Part shown: positions 51,505 through 60,437 of the stretch, piece after piece
Layout of the letters: every line of letters starts with the position of its first letter
Position numbering within the stretch: the first letter of the stretch is position 1
From: Palsa-1150 sp964531095
Lineage (GTDB): Bacteria > Myxococcota_A > Polyangia > Polyangiales > Polyangiaceae
Length of the DNA stretch: 64,000 bases
NCBI GenBank assembly: GCA_964531095.1
Contig: CAZHED010000009.1
Span: forward strand, 1-64,000
Reading direction: 5' to 3'
Program-made: the position numbers and the translations under genes
Notes under the pieces: model-generated
What the model was told of the DNA's origin: nothing
Seen by the model: only the letters and a program-made list of their open reading frames with translations
Database searches by the model: none

Positions 51505-52527
51505 ATGGCAAGCGTCGCACAATCGATCGACCGCGTCGCGGGCACGCTCTCGCGATTCTTGCATGTGCGGGGAGCGCGGGTGAACACCGCCGACGATCTC
51601 GCACCGTACTTGGGGGCATCCCCGGAGGCGCTTTTCCCGCTCGTCGGCCCTCCGCGCGAAGTCGTGCGGCGGCGGGTGCGGAAGCTGCGCGCGCGCGGTA
51701 GGAGCCTCGATGTGCTCGAGTGGCCGAGCGCACACCAGCCGCTCTGCCCGCGCTACCGCGAGCGGCACCTCGGGGAATACGCCGTCAACGGCCGGGCCAG
51801 CGCGCGATGGATGTATCCGCGCTCGGGGCCTCGGTCCGCCGCGCTGGTCTACGTGCACGGGTGGCTCGAGCCCGGCCCCTGGGTCGAGGAGGCGACGCTC
51901 CTGCCACGTATCTACGATGCGCTCGGCGTCGACGTGCTCCACTTGCAGCTCCCCTTTCACGGGAGCCGCAATCCCGCGGCGGCGCTCTTTCACGGTGAGC
52001 TCTTCTGGACCGCGGATCTCGTACGATCGTTCGAAGCCGTGCGTCAGTCGTGCATCGACGCGCGCACGCTGGTGGCCTGGCTGCGCGCGCGGGGATACAC
52101 CGAGATCGGCGTGACGGGAATCAGCATGGGCGGGTCGATCGCGATGGTCCTCGCGTGCCTCGACCCGGCGCCGGACTACATCGTACCGATCATCGCGCAC
52201 CTTCAGCTCGGCGACGCGATCGAAGAGGCGCCGATCTTTTGGAGCATGAGGCGGAACCTCGAGCGCTTCGGGATCGGTCGCGCCCGTCGCAGGGAGATCT
52301 TCGACCAATTCGGCCTCGGGAGGCTGCGGCCGATGCTCCCGCCGGGTCGCCAGCTCTGGATCATGGCGCGCGACGACGCGTTTATCGACGCGTCCGTCGT
52401 CCAGCGCCAGTGGCGAGCATGGGGCGAACCGCCGATCGAGTGGATCCCAGGCGGCCACATGACCGTAGCCCTCTCGCTCGGGCGCATCGTCGAGCGGATA
52501 CGCGAGTTCCATGCTTCGCTGCGATGA
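51505..52527 (+). CDS. Alpha/beta hydrolase
   Basis: This is a 340-residue cytoplasmic hydrolase. The oxyanion block YVHGWLEPGPW, the nucleophile elbow VTGISMGGSIAM (Ser), and the C-terminal IPGGHMT with the catalytic His fit the alpha/beta-hydrolase fold. DVLHLQLPFHGSRNP recalls the ABHD18-like family. An esterase or thioesterase reaction is likely, with unknown substrate. It starts 2 bases after the MFS stop, in one operon with rhomboid and MFS. Confidence 0.86.
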   Translation: MASVAQSIDRVAGTLSRFLHVRGARVNTADDLAPYLGASPEALFPLVGPPREVVRRRVRKLRARGRSLDVLEWPSAHQPLCPRYRERHLGEYAVNGRASARWMYPRSGPRSAALVYVHGWLEPGPWVEEATLLPRIYDALGVDVLHLQLPFHGSRNPAAALFHGELFWTADLVRSFEAVRQSCIDARTLVAWLRARGYTEIGVTGISMGGSIAMVLACLDPAPDYIVPIIAHLQLGDAIEEAPIFWSMRRNLERFGIGRARRREIFDQFGLGRLRPMLPPGRQLWIMARDDAFIDASVVQRQWRAWGEPPIEWIPGGHMTVALSLGRIVERIREFHASLR

Positions 52528-52540
52528 GCCCTGAACCGAC

Positions 52541-53650
52541 GTGCGCTTCTTCGCCACCGCCGCCAAAGGGACCGAGCCCGCGCTCCGCGACGAGCTCCGC
52601 GAGCTTCGCTTCGCCCGGGTCCGTGCCGACCGGGGGGGGGTGCACTTCGAAGGCGAGATCGTCGACGCAGCGCGGGCGTGCCTCTGGTCGCGCGTCGCGG
52701 TACGCGTTCTGCTGGAAGTAGCGGATTTCGACGCGGCGGACGCAGGGGCGCTTTACGACGGTGCGCACGCGGTCGATTGGAGCGCGTGGATGACTCCCCG
52801 CACCACACTCGCGGTGCGGGCGACCTGCCGGTCGAGCCGGCTCACGCATTCGCAGTTCGTCGCGCAGAAGACGAAGGACGCCATCGTCGATGCATTGCGC
52901 GACCGCTTCGGCGCACGACCGTCGGTCGACAAGGACAGGCCGGACATGCTCGTCGCGGTGCGGGTCGCCCGCGACCGGGCGACGGTCTACCTCGATTTCG
53001 GCGGCAGCTCGCTGCACGAGCGGGGCTGGAGGGCGCGCGCTGGCGAGGCGCCCCTCCGCGAAACGCTCGCCGCCGCCGTCGTGCGCCTGTCGGGGTGGGA
53101 CCGGCAGCGCCCGCTGGTCGACCCCATGTGCGGCGCAGGAACGATCGCCATCGAGGCTGCCGCGTGGTCGCGACGGATGGCGCCCGGTCTGGCTCGCGAA
53201 CAATTCGGGTTCGAGCGCTGGGCGAGCCACGACGACGCGATGCGCGTGCGGCTCCGGTCGCTGCGCGAAGACGCGCGGGCGGCGGCCCTCGACGACGCTG
53301 CGCCCGTCTTCGCGTGCGACGCAGACCCGCGATCGGTCCAGCTGACGCGCGACAACGCGCACGCGGCCGGAGTCCCACTCGTGGTCGAACGGCGCGACGT
53401 TCGTCGACTCGCGTGCCTCGACCCGCCGGGCTTCATCGTGGCCAATCCGCCCTATGGCGAGCGCCTCGACGCCGAGCCCGGGCTCTACGACGACCTGGCG
53501 CAGTCGCTGGGCCGCATGCACGGGCACACGGTCGCACTTCTTTGCGGCTCGCCGGCGCTCGCTCGCGCGATGGGCCGCGACCCCGAGCGCGGCTGGCTAC
53601 TCTACAACGGCCCGATCGAGTGCCGACTGCTCGTATACGAAATGACCTAG
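52541..53650 (+). CDS. THUMP-domain class I RNA methyltransferase (RlmL-like)
   Basis: This is a 369-residue enzyme matching the N-terminal half of E. coli RlmL, which makes m2G2445 in 23S rRNA. The N-terminal THUMP and ferredoxin-like region (FFATAAKGTEPALRDELREL, GSSLHERGWR) is followed by the Rossmann-fold domain with VDPMCGAGTIAIEAA and the catalytic FIVANPPYGERL. The RlmK half of the fused gammaproteobacterial protein is absent. It starts at GTG 52541, 13 bases after the hydrolase gene. Confidence 0.9.
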   Translation: MRFFATAAKGTEPALRDELRELRFARVRADRGGVHFEGEIVDAARACLWSRVAVRVLLEVADFDAADAGALYDGAHAVDWSAWMTPRTTLAVRATCRSSRLTHSQFVAQKTKDAIVDALRDRFGARPSVDKDRPDMLVAVRVARDRATVYLDFGGSSLHERGWRARAGEAPLRETLAAAVVRLSGWDRQRPLVDPMCGAGTIAIEAAAWSRRMAPGLAREQFGFERWASHDDAMRVRLRSLREDARAAALDDAAPVFACDADPRSVQLTRDNAHAAGVPLVVERRDVRRLACLDPPGFIVANPPYGERLDAEPGLYDDLAQSLGRMHGHTVALLCGSPALARAMGRDPERGWLLYNGPIECRLLVYEMT

Positions 53651-53677
53651 CCCAGCCAAGCGCCTACTCTTGGAAAC

Positions 53678-53965
53678 ATGTGCCGCAACATCCGCGTTCT
53701 CTACAACTTCGACCCCCCGACGACCAAAGACGAGATCCGAGCAGCCGCGCTCCAATACGTGCGGAAAGTCGCGGGGGTCAACAAGCCGTCGAGCCTAGAC
53801 GCGGCCGCGTTTGAGCGGGCGGTCGATGAGGTCAGCGCGGTCACCGAGCGCCTCCTCGCGTCGCTGCAGACCCGGGCGCCGGTGCGGACGCGCGAGGGAG
53901 AACAGGAGAAGGCGCGCAAGCGCTGGAGGTTGCGCGAGGCGCGATTGCCCCGAATGCGCACGTAG
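53678..53965 (+). CDS. DUF2277 family protein
   Basis: This is a 95-residue protein. MCRNIRVLYNFDPPTTKDEI and AALQYVRKVAGVNKPS are the family signature, and the rest is helical with a basic, Arg-rich tail. Function is unknown. It lies 27 bases after the RNA methyltransferase gene and 24 bases before the DUF2252 gene in the same direction. Confidence 0.9.
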   Translation: MCRNIRVLYNFDPPTTKDEIRAAALQYVRKVAGVNKPSSLDAAAFERAVDEVSAVTERLLASLQTRAPVRTREGEQEKARKRWRLREARLPRMRT

Positions 53966-53989
53966 CCGCGCTACTATCGTGGCCGCCCG

Positions 53990-55204
53990 ATGCTCTCCGT
54001 CGACCCCGTCCGCCTCGCGCGCCGCCAGCTCGAGCTCGATCGCGAGCGCACCGCCCCGTTTTCGCACCTCCTGGCCCACAAGGTCGAACGGATGGTCGCG
54101 TCGCCGCTGTCGTTCCTGCGCGGGTCGGCGCCGCTCTTCTACGAGCTCCTCGATCGCCATCCCGTTCTTTGGGAAGGCCCGCCAGGCGAAGGGTGGCTCG
54201 TCGGCGACGCGCACATCGAAAACTTCGGAGCGTACCGCGCCGGCGTTCTCTCGCCGAACGAATCGAAGAAGACGCGCGACGCAGAGCGAATCGTCTTTGG
54301 ACCGAACGACTTCGACGACGCGGTGGTGGGTCCTTGGCGCTTGGACGTCCTCCGGCTCGCTGTCAGCCTGCTCCTCGGAGGCCGCGAGATGGGTGCCGAC
54401 GGGCCACGTGCACTCGCCGTCTGCGATGCGCTGATCGACGCGTACGTCGGCGCGGCTTTCCATCGGAAGAGAACGCCGGTCGCGCCAAGGCCGGTGACGC
54501 AGCTCATCGACCAAGTCCGCGCGCGCACGCGCAAACAGTTGCTCGACGCGCGCACGAGCGTGGTGCGCGGAAACCGCCGGTTCGTGCGGGGAGCCCGCTA
54601 CCGCGATCTGCCGCAGAAGCTGCGCGCGAAGGCCGAAGGCGCATTTGCGAAGTACGCCCGCCGGCTCTCCGCGGCCGAACATCCACCCGAACGCGCACTC
54701 GAAGTGCTCGACGCGGCCTTTCGAGTGGCCGGCACGGGCAGCCTCGGGTGCGTGCGAGTCGCTGTGCTCGTCCGGGGCAAAGGTGGAAGCGAGGGCGCCT
54801 GGATCTTCGACATGAAGGAGGAGCGCACGCCGTCGGCGGCAAGCGTCGTGCGCCCTCCGCGCCTGGAGCCCGCAGAGCGCGTAGCGACGGCAATCCGGGC
54901 GTGCGTCGCGCAGCCTCCGCTCATGATCGGCACGACGCGAATGCGCGGCGCCTCGATGTTCGTGCGGCGTCTTGCGCCTCAAGAAGACAAGATCAATCTT
55001 CAGGCGCTGCTCCCCGAAGACCTGGAGCCACTCGCGCGCCACCTCGGCGCACTGCTCGGCGCCGCCCATCGCCGAGCGGCGAAGCGCCTGCCCAAGAAAC
55101 CGTGGGGCACCGCCGAGCGCGCAGGCTTCCTCGCCAAAGCCATCGCCCTCGCCGGCATGCACGAGGCGACCTACCTCGCGTACTGCGATTTGGTCCGCCG
55201 ATGA
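53990..55204 (+). CDS. DUF2252 family protein (kinase-like fold)
   Basis: This is a 404-residue soluble protein. The family hallmarks are LVGDAHIENFGAYR at about 70-83 and FGPNDFDDAVVGPWRLDVLRL at about 104-124, which resemble the catalytic and metal-binding motifs of aminoglycoside-phosphotransferase-like kinases. Also present are KYARRLS, FRVAGTGSLGCVR and the C-terminal LAGMHEATYLAYC. The substrate is unknown. Its stop overlaps the start of the methyltransferase gene (ATGA). Confidence 0.9.
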   Translation: MLSVDPVRLARRQLELDRERTAPFSHLLAHKVERMVASPLSFLRGSAPLFYELLDRHPVLWEGPPGEGWLVGDAHIENFGAYRAGVLSPNESKKTRDAERIVFGPNDFDDAVVGPWRLDVLRLAVSLLLGGREMGADGPRALAVCDALIDAYVGAAFHRKRTPVAPRPVTQLIDQVRARTRKQLLDARTSVVRGNRRFVRGARYRDLPQKLRAKAEGAFAKYARRLSAAEHPPERALEVLDAAFRVAGTGSLGCVRVAVLVRGKGGSEGAWIFDMKEERTPSAASVVRPPRLEPAERVATAIRACVAQPPLMIGTTRMRGASMFVRRLAPQEDKINLQALLPEDLEPLARHLGALLGAAHRRAAKRLPKKPWGTAERAGFLAKAIALAGMHEATYLAYCDLVRR

Positions 55205-55866
55205 TCGGCGCAGGCGCAGCGCGATTCTTCGACGCGATCGCCGGCCGCTACGATCGATCGTACGCGCTCTCCTCCGAGGAGTCGCGGCGACGGATGCGCC
55301 GAGTGATAGGGGAGCTTCCCCAGCCACCCGGGCGGGTGCTCGATCTCGGCGTTGGAACCGGGCGGGAGCTCACGGCGCTGCTCGACGCGGGATACACGCC
55401 CACGGGCGTCGACGTCTCGACCGAGATGCTGAGACGGTGCGCGCGACGCGCACGGCCGATCGCCCTCGTCCACGCCGACTTCTGGGAGCCCCTCCCATTC
55501 GCTCGCGGCTCGTTCGACGCCGTGGTGGCACTGCACGGCTCGTTGGCGCACCCGCCCGACGACACTGGCCTGGCGCGGCTCGCGCGTGAGCTGGCCCGCA
55601 TTGTGCGTCCGGAGGGGGCATGGCTGGCGGAGACCCCCGCCCCCGCATGGCTGGAGCGGGCCGAAGCGCTGGCCCCGGCGGGAGAGCGCAGCGTGCGAAG
55701 GACGGGGCCACAAACGTGCGTCTACGAGGACCACGTTGTCGGCGCGTCCGTCGAGGCGCGACTTGCATCCGACACGCAATGGCGCGAGGCACTGGAGGGG
55801 CACTGGAGGGTACGCATCGATCCGCTCGGCGACGTGGAGTGGTTGGTCGTCGCCACGCGGACGTGA
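55201..55866 (+). CDS. Class I SAM-dependent methyltransferase
   Basis: This is a 221-residue enzyme. The SAM motif I VLDLGVGTGRELTALLDAG at about 45-63, motif II GVDVSTEML, and the post-II FDAVVALHGSLAHP region are clear. The N-terminal FFDAIAGRYDRSYA is as in small-molecule methyltransferases. The substrate cannot be told. It is translationally coupled to the DUF2252 gene. Confidence 0.88.
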   Translation: MIGAGAARFFDAIAGRYDRSYALSSEESRRRMRRVIGELPQPPGRVLDLGVGTGRELTALLDAGYTPTGVDVSTEMLRRCARRARPIALVHADFWEPLPFARGSFDAVVALHGSLAHPPDDTGLARLARELARIVRPEGAWLAETPAPAWLERAEALAPAGERSVRRTGPQTCVYEDHVVGASVEARLASDTQWREALEGHWRVRIDPLGDVEWLVVATRT

Positions 55867-55939
55867 GCGGTACGAGCTCTCTTCACCGTGCCGACGGCCT
55901 CTTCGCCGCGCGGTGAAGAACACAGGCTAGACTCCGTCG

Positions 55940-57295
55940 GTGCGCAGAGTCACGATCGCCGCGGCGGCTGGAGCTCTGGTCTTCTCGGGCGCCCCGCGCG
56001 CCATGGGCAACGGCCGTTTTCCGGCAGCCAACCAAATCGCTTTCTCCCCGAGTGACTCCGGCCTGGTCGTGCTTCGCACGACTTTCGGCATTGTTCTTTC
56101 TCACGACGGCGGTGCGAACTGGAACTGGCTCTGCGAAGACGTCCTCGGCGTGATATCGAGCTCGAACGCGGACCCCGTGCTCGCGCTCAGCGCCAGAAGC
56201 ATCGTCGCCGCTCCATCGCCTGCGAACGGCCTCGTCGTGTCGCCGGACACGGGGTGCGCTTGGAACACGGCGGGCGATCCGCTGCGCAGCGAGTTGGTCA
56301 AGGACCTCGTCGTGAAGCCCGGTGCGCCCGACACCGTTCTGGCCCTGACGTCGACCTACGCGCGGGACGCGGGAGCCGACGGTGGACCCGGCTATTCGCA
56401 GCACGTGTACGGGAGCGCGGACGACGGCGCGAGCTGGTCGCCGCTCGCTGCCTCGATCGATCCGAGTGCGCCGGCGACCAGCATCGAGGTCGCCGCTTCC
56501 GACGCGGCGCGGGTCTATGTGTCGGCCGTCCGCGGCGCGAACGGGGCGCGCACCGCGTCCCTCTTCGTTTCTTCCGATGTCGGCGCGAGCTGGACCGAGC
56601 GATCGGTCCCGATCGATCCCAACAGCGAATCGGAGATCTACGTCGCCGCAGTCGACCCGATGAATGCGGATCGGGTCTACGTCCGTACATTGGGCCGGCC
56701 GTCCAGACTCCTCGTCACGAGCGACGCAGGGGAAACGTACCAGGCCGCCCTCTCGCTCTCGGGGCCCATGTTGGGCTTCGCGCTGTCGCCGGACGGCTCC
56801 AAAGTGTTCGCGGGAAGCGTCGAAGACGGTCTCTTCGAGGCTGCGCGCGACAGCCTCGCCTTCCAGCAGGTGTCGCCGATTCACGTGCAGTGCCTCGCGA
56901 CGCACGGCGCGGACCTCTGGGCGTGCTCGGACGAGCCGAGCGGGTTCATCGCCGGCGTGTCGAGCGACGACGGGCGAACGTTCGCAGCGAGGGCGCATCT
57001 TCTGGCGCAGCCCGTCATCGCATGCGCGGCCGGGTCGAGCGCGGCGCAGTGCACCGGCGCGCCGAGGCAAGCGCTCTGCGCCGAGCTCCCAGGATGCGCC
57101 GACGACGACGGCGGAGGGACGCCTGCGACCGATGGCGGCGGCACCCCGCAGACCCCTGCCTCGACTCAGGCGCACGGCTGCTCGGCGCTGGGCGACCGCG
57201 GAGGAACGGTCGCGCTGGCGGCGGCGGGCGTGTTCGCGGCGATGGCAACGCGGAGCCGCCGCCGTAAACCGCCCGCAGGGAGCGGCAAGCGCTGA
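55940..57295 (+). CDS. Secreted beta-propeller (BNR/sortilin-like) protein with MYXO-CTERM-like tail
   Basis: This is a 451-residue exported protein starting at GTG, with a signal peptide of about 23 residues. Repeats of the form SHDGGANWNW, SADDGASWSPL, SSDVGASWTE, TSDAGETYQ and SSDDGRTFAA are sialidase-like Asp-box (BNR) motifs of a six- or seven-bladed propeller. The C-terminus has a Gly/Thr-rich linker, then GCSALGDRGG, one hydrophobic helix and RSRRRK. This is the layout of a MYXO-CTERM sorting tag for cell-surface attachment. The ligand is unknown. Confidence 0.82.
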   Translation: MRRVTIAAAAGALVFSGAPRAMGNGRFPAANQIAFSPSDSGLVVLRTTFGIVLSHDGGANWNWLCEDVLGVISSSNADPVLALSARSIVAAPSPANGLVVSPDTGCAWNTAGDPLRSELVKDLVVKPGAPDTVLALTSTYARDAGADGGPGYSQHVYGSADDGASWSPLAASIDPSAPATSIEVAASDAARVYVSAVRGANGARTASLFVSSDVGASWTERSVPIDPNSESEIYVAAVDPMNADRVYVRTLGRPSRLLVTSDAGETYQAALSLSGPMLGFALSPDGSKVFAGSVEDGLFEAARDSLAFQQVSPIHVQCLATHGADLWACSDEPSGFIAGVSSDDGRTFAARAHLLAQPVIACAAGSSAAQCTGAPRQALCAELPGCADDDGGGTPATDGGGTPQTPASTQAHGCSALGDRGGTVALAAAGVFAAMATRSRRRKPPAGSGKR

Positions 57296-57322
57296 GCCTG
57301 TGCTACTCAAGAGGCGGCGGCC

Positions 57323-59032
57323 GTGGACCTTCTGTATTTCGTCCTGCTCGTCAGCTCCCTCATCTTCATTCACGAGTCGGGGCATTTCGCCTTCGCAAAG
57401 ATCTTCGGAGTGAAGGTCCTCACGTTCTCGATCGGTTTCGGACCGCGGGTCCTCCGCATCCGCGGGAAGGAAACGGAGTATTGCCTCGGCCTCTTGCCGT
57501 TCGGCGGCTTCGTGAAAATGCTCGAGGAGAGCAAGCGCGCCGCACCCATTCTGCCCGAGGAGCGCGGGAGAACGTTCGAGGCGCAAGCGCTCTGGAAGCG
57601 CGTCGTGATCGTCCTCGCCGGTCCTGCAATGAACTTGCTGTTTCCGATCGCGCTCTACACGTCCGTCTTTCTGGAAGACGACCAGTTTCTTCCGCCCACC
57701 GTCGGCGTCGTCGACGGCGGTAAGCCGGCGGACGGCAAGCTGCAGCCCGACGACCGTATCTTGTCCGTCGACGGCGCGACCGTAACGACCTTTCCCGAGG
57801 TGCAGCACGTCATCGCGCGTCGAGCCGGACAGGCGGTCAAGCTCGGCGTGCAGCGGGACGGCAAGGTGCTCGACGTCACGGTGACGCCGGTCGACGAAGC
57901 CGAGGTCCGGGAGCTCGACATCGTGGAGCACACCGGACGCATCGGTATCGACCCGCGTTTTCCGGCGGCTGTCATCGGCGTGGCACGGCGTGATGCGCCG
58001 GCCGCGGTGGGACTCCGAACGTTCGACCTCGTCACGGCGGTCAACGGAAGGCGCATCGAGCGGTTCGTCGACCTGGTCGACGCCCTCGCACGGAATCGAG
58101 GCGACCAAGTCGTAATTAGCTACCTCCGGCCGGTCGACATACCGCGGGCGCTCGGGGGCCTCTGCGAGCTGGCGGTGCTTGAGCCGGGCGCCGCCACCCT
58201 GACCCCGTTGCCCCGTGACCCCGGCAGCATTCCTCCCGCCGACGAGAACGCCCGGGCGGCCGACGTGCTCGAGCGAACGGGGATCGAGAGCGCAGACATG
58301 TACGTAGCGTTCGTCCCGCAGGCCTCGAGCGAGTGGCGAGCGGGGCTGCGACCGGGCGACCGGATCACCACGCTAGATGGAGCGTCGCAAAGGCTTTGGC
58401 GCGCGATGGAGGGCGAGCTCGTGGCCGGCGCCGATCGGATGCACGAGCTTCAGTGGACGCGCGATGGCGCTCCGATGCGCGGCTTCTTCCAGCTACGGAA
58501 GGAACAGTGGGACGACCAGTTCGGCCAACACTACGAGCGATACGTGTTTCGCACCGACGACTGGCTGCCGACGGCCCCGGATCGTCTCGTGCCCAACCCG
58601 CACCCGCTCGCCTACGCGCTGAGGCGAGGCGTGGAAGAGACGGCGAGCGTCATCAAGTTCATCAGCGTGGGGATGCTGCGCCTTCTCGAAGGTCGCGTCT
58701 CGCTCGCCAACGTCAGCGGTCCTATCACGATGTATGACATCGCGGGTCAGGCCGGAGCGCGGGGAGCGGCGTACTTCGTCTGGGCTATGGCGCTCATTTC
58801 GGTCAACCTCGGCCTCATCAACCTTCTGCCGATTCCGGTGCTCGACGGAGGTCAGCTCCTCTTCTTCCTGTTCGAGGCGGCGCGCCAGCGGCCCCTTCCG
58901 CTTCGCATCCGCGAAGTGGCGAGCCTGGTGGGCATGGTGATGCTGGTCCTGCTGATGCTCGTCGCGTTCAAGAACGACGTCGAGCGGCGCTGGGACGTCA
59001 TCGTCACGCAGGTTCGCGAGCTCTGGTCGTGA
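57323..59032 (+). CDS. rseP: RseP-type site-2 protease (M50 metalloprotease) with PDZ domains
   Basis: This is a 569-residue intramembrane zinc protease that would cut anti-sigma factors or signal-peptide remnants. The zinc motif FIHESGHFAFA is at 16-26 (His17, Glu18, His21), GFGPR and PFGGFVKM follow, and the third ligand is in the last helices as LLPIPVLDGGQLLFF. Two PDZ domains lie between (about 130-190 and 195-380). The protein is roughly 120 residues longer than E. coli RseP, the extra being in the second PDZ region. It starts at GTG and overlaps rsmB by 4 bases. Confidence 0.93.
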   Translation: MDLLYFVLLVSSLIFIHESGHFAFAKIFGVKVLTFSIGFGPRVLRIRGKETEYCLGLLPFGGFVKMLEESKRAAPILPEERGRTFEAQALWKRVVIVLAGPAMNLLFPIALYTSVFLEDDQFLPPTVGVVDGGKPADGKLQPDDRILSVDGATVTTFPEVQHVIARRAGQAVKLGVQRDGKVLDVTVTPVDEAEVRELDIVEHTGRIGIDPRFPAAVIGVARRDAPAAVGLRTFDLVTAVNGRRIERFVDLVDALARNRGDQVVISYLRPVDIPRALGGLCELAVLEPGAATLTPLPRDPGSIPPADENARAADVLERTGIESADMYVAFVPQASSEWRAGLRPGDRITTLDGASQRLWRAMEGELVAGADRMHELQWTRDGAPMRGFFQLRKEQWDDQFGQHYERYVFRTDDWLPTAPDRLVPNPHPLAYALRRGVEETASVIKFISVGMLRLLEGRVSLANVSGPITMYDIAGQAGARGAAYFVWAMALISVNLGLINLLPIPVLDGGQLLFFLFEAARQRPLPLRIREVASLVGMVMLVLLMLVAFKNDVERRWDVIVTQVRELWS

Positions 59033-60390
59033 ACCAGCGCGCGCCGGCGCGGCGCAGGCCGGACGCCCGCGACGTGGCCGCGACCGTGCTCGCGCGCGTC
59101 GAAAAGGACGGCGCGTTCGCGTCCGCCGCGCTGGACGCGGAGCTCGGGCGTGCGGTGCAGCTCGAAGCGCGCGACCGGGCGTTCGCGACGGAGCTCGTAT
59201 ACGGCAGCCTGCGCGCGCTGCCCTGGCTACGCAGCGAGATCGTGCGGTTCGCGCCCCGCGGAATCGACACGCTGGATCCGCGGGTGCGCGGGCACCTTTT
59301 CGTCGCCGCCTACCAGCTTTACTTCACACGCGTGCCGGCGTTTGCCGCCGTCAGTGAGGCCGTGGAGGCGGTCCGGGCCGGGCGCGGAGAGCGCGTCGCC
59401 TCGTTCGTCAACGCCGTCCTGCGCAAGTTGGCACATCGGGCCGCGTCGATGGACGAGGCGGCGCGACAAGACGCGATGGTCGCCTCCGCGCCCCCTTGGC
59501 TGCGCGAAGCCTTGGAGCGCTCCCTCTGTCCCGCTGAGGCGCATGCATTGCTGCGGTGCGGAACGGAGCCGCCGGCGGTCGCGCTACGCGTCGAGCACGC
59601 GAACCAGCGCGACGTTTGGGTCGAGCGGCTGCGGGCGGCAGCCGCCGAAGCTTCAATCGAGCCCGGCCGCCTCTCGCCGCTTGCGATCCTCGAGCGGGGC
59701 GCGGGCAAGCCGCAGCGTCTCCCTGGATGGGACGAAGGGGCATGGACCGTTCAGGAAGAGGGGTCGCAGTTCGCCGCGCTCGCGGTCGGCGCGCGCGATG
59801 GGGACGAGGTCCTCGACGCGTGCGCCGGACGCGGCAACAAGACCGGGCTGCTCGCGCGAGCGGTGGGCCCGCGCGGCGCGGTAGACGCGTGCGACGCGAA
59901 CGCGGCCAAGCTCGAGCGGCTCGGCGAGGAGCTGGCCCGCCTTGGCTTGACCGCGCGCGCGACGTTCGCCGTGGATTGGACGGTCGGCTCGGGCGACGTG
60001 ACCGGGGAGTACGATCGGGTGCTCGTCGATGCGCCGTGCTCGGGTATCGGTACCCTCCGCCGGCGTCCGGACATCGCGCTCCGCCGCCAGGCCCCCGACA
60101 TTGCGTCGATGGCCCGACGTCAGATCGCCGTCACGTCGCGCGCCGCCGCGCACATCCGCCCGGGGGGAACCCTCGTCTACGTGGTCTGTAGCGTTCTACG
60201 TGAGGAGGGAGAAGACGTCGTGGACGCGGTCCTGCGAGCCTCTCCGGGGCTCGAGCTCGCGCCGTTCGAAGCGCCGGAGGCTCGTGCGGTCTTCGGCGAA
60301 ACGCCGTTCTTTCGCCTCCTGCCCCAGGTGCACGGGACGGACGGTTACTTCATCGCTCGGCTTCGGCGCCGGGCTCCCTCCCGACGATGA
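59029..60390 (+). CDS. rsmB: 16S rRNA (cytosine(967)-C5)-methyltransferase RsmB
   Basis: RsmB methylates C967 of 16S rRNA. The 453-residue protein has the N-terminal NusB-like RNA-binding domain (about 1-150: ELVYGSLRALPWLRSEI). The SAM domain has VLDACAGRGNKTGLLA, and the two catalytic cysteines are in VDAPCSGIGTLRRRPD and YVVCSVLREEGED. Length is normal. It starts at GTG 59029, overlapping the rseP stop (GTGA). Confidence 0.96.
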   Translation: MNQRAPARRRPDARDVAATVLARVEKDGAFASAALDAELGRAVQLEARDRAFATELVYGSLRALPWLRSEIVRFAPRGIDTLDPRVRGHLFVAAYQLYFTRVPAFAAVSEAVEAVRAGRGERVASFVNAVLRKLAHRAASMDEAARQDAMVASAPPWLREALERSLCPAEAHALLRCGTEPPAVALRVEHANQRDVWVERLRAAAAEASIEPGRLSPLAILERGAGKPQRLPGWDEGAWTVQEEGSQFAALAVGARDGDEVLDACAGRGNKTGLLARAVGPRGAVDACDANAAKLERLGEELARLGLTARATFAVDWTVGSGDVTGEYDRVLVDAPCSGIGTLRRRPDIALRRQAPDIASMARRQIAVTSRAAAHIRPGGTLVYVVCSVLREEGEDVVDAVLRASPGLELAPFEAPEARAVFGETPFFRLLPQVHGTDGYFIARLRRRAPSRR

Positions 60391-60437
60391 CGGACCTCCG
60401 ATAATGCAGTACTGTCGACTCGCATAGAGGATAGACG

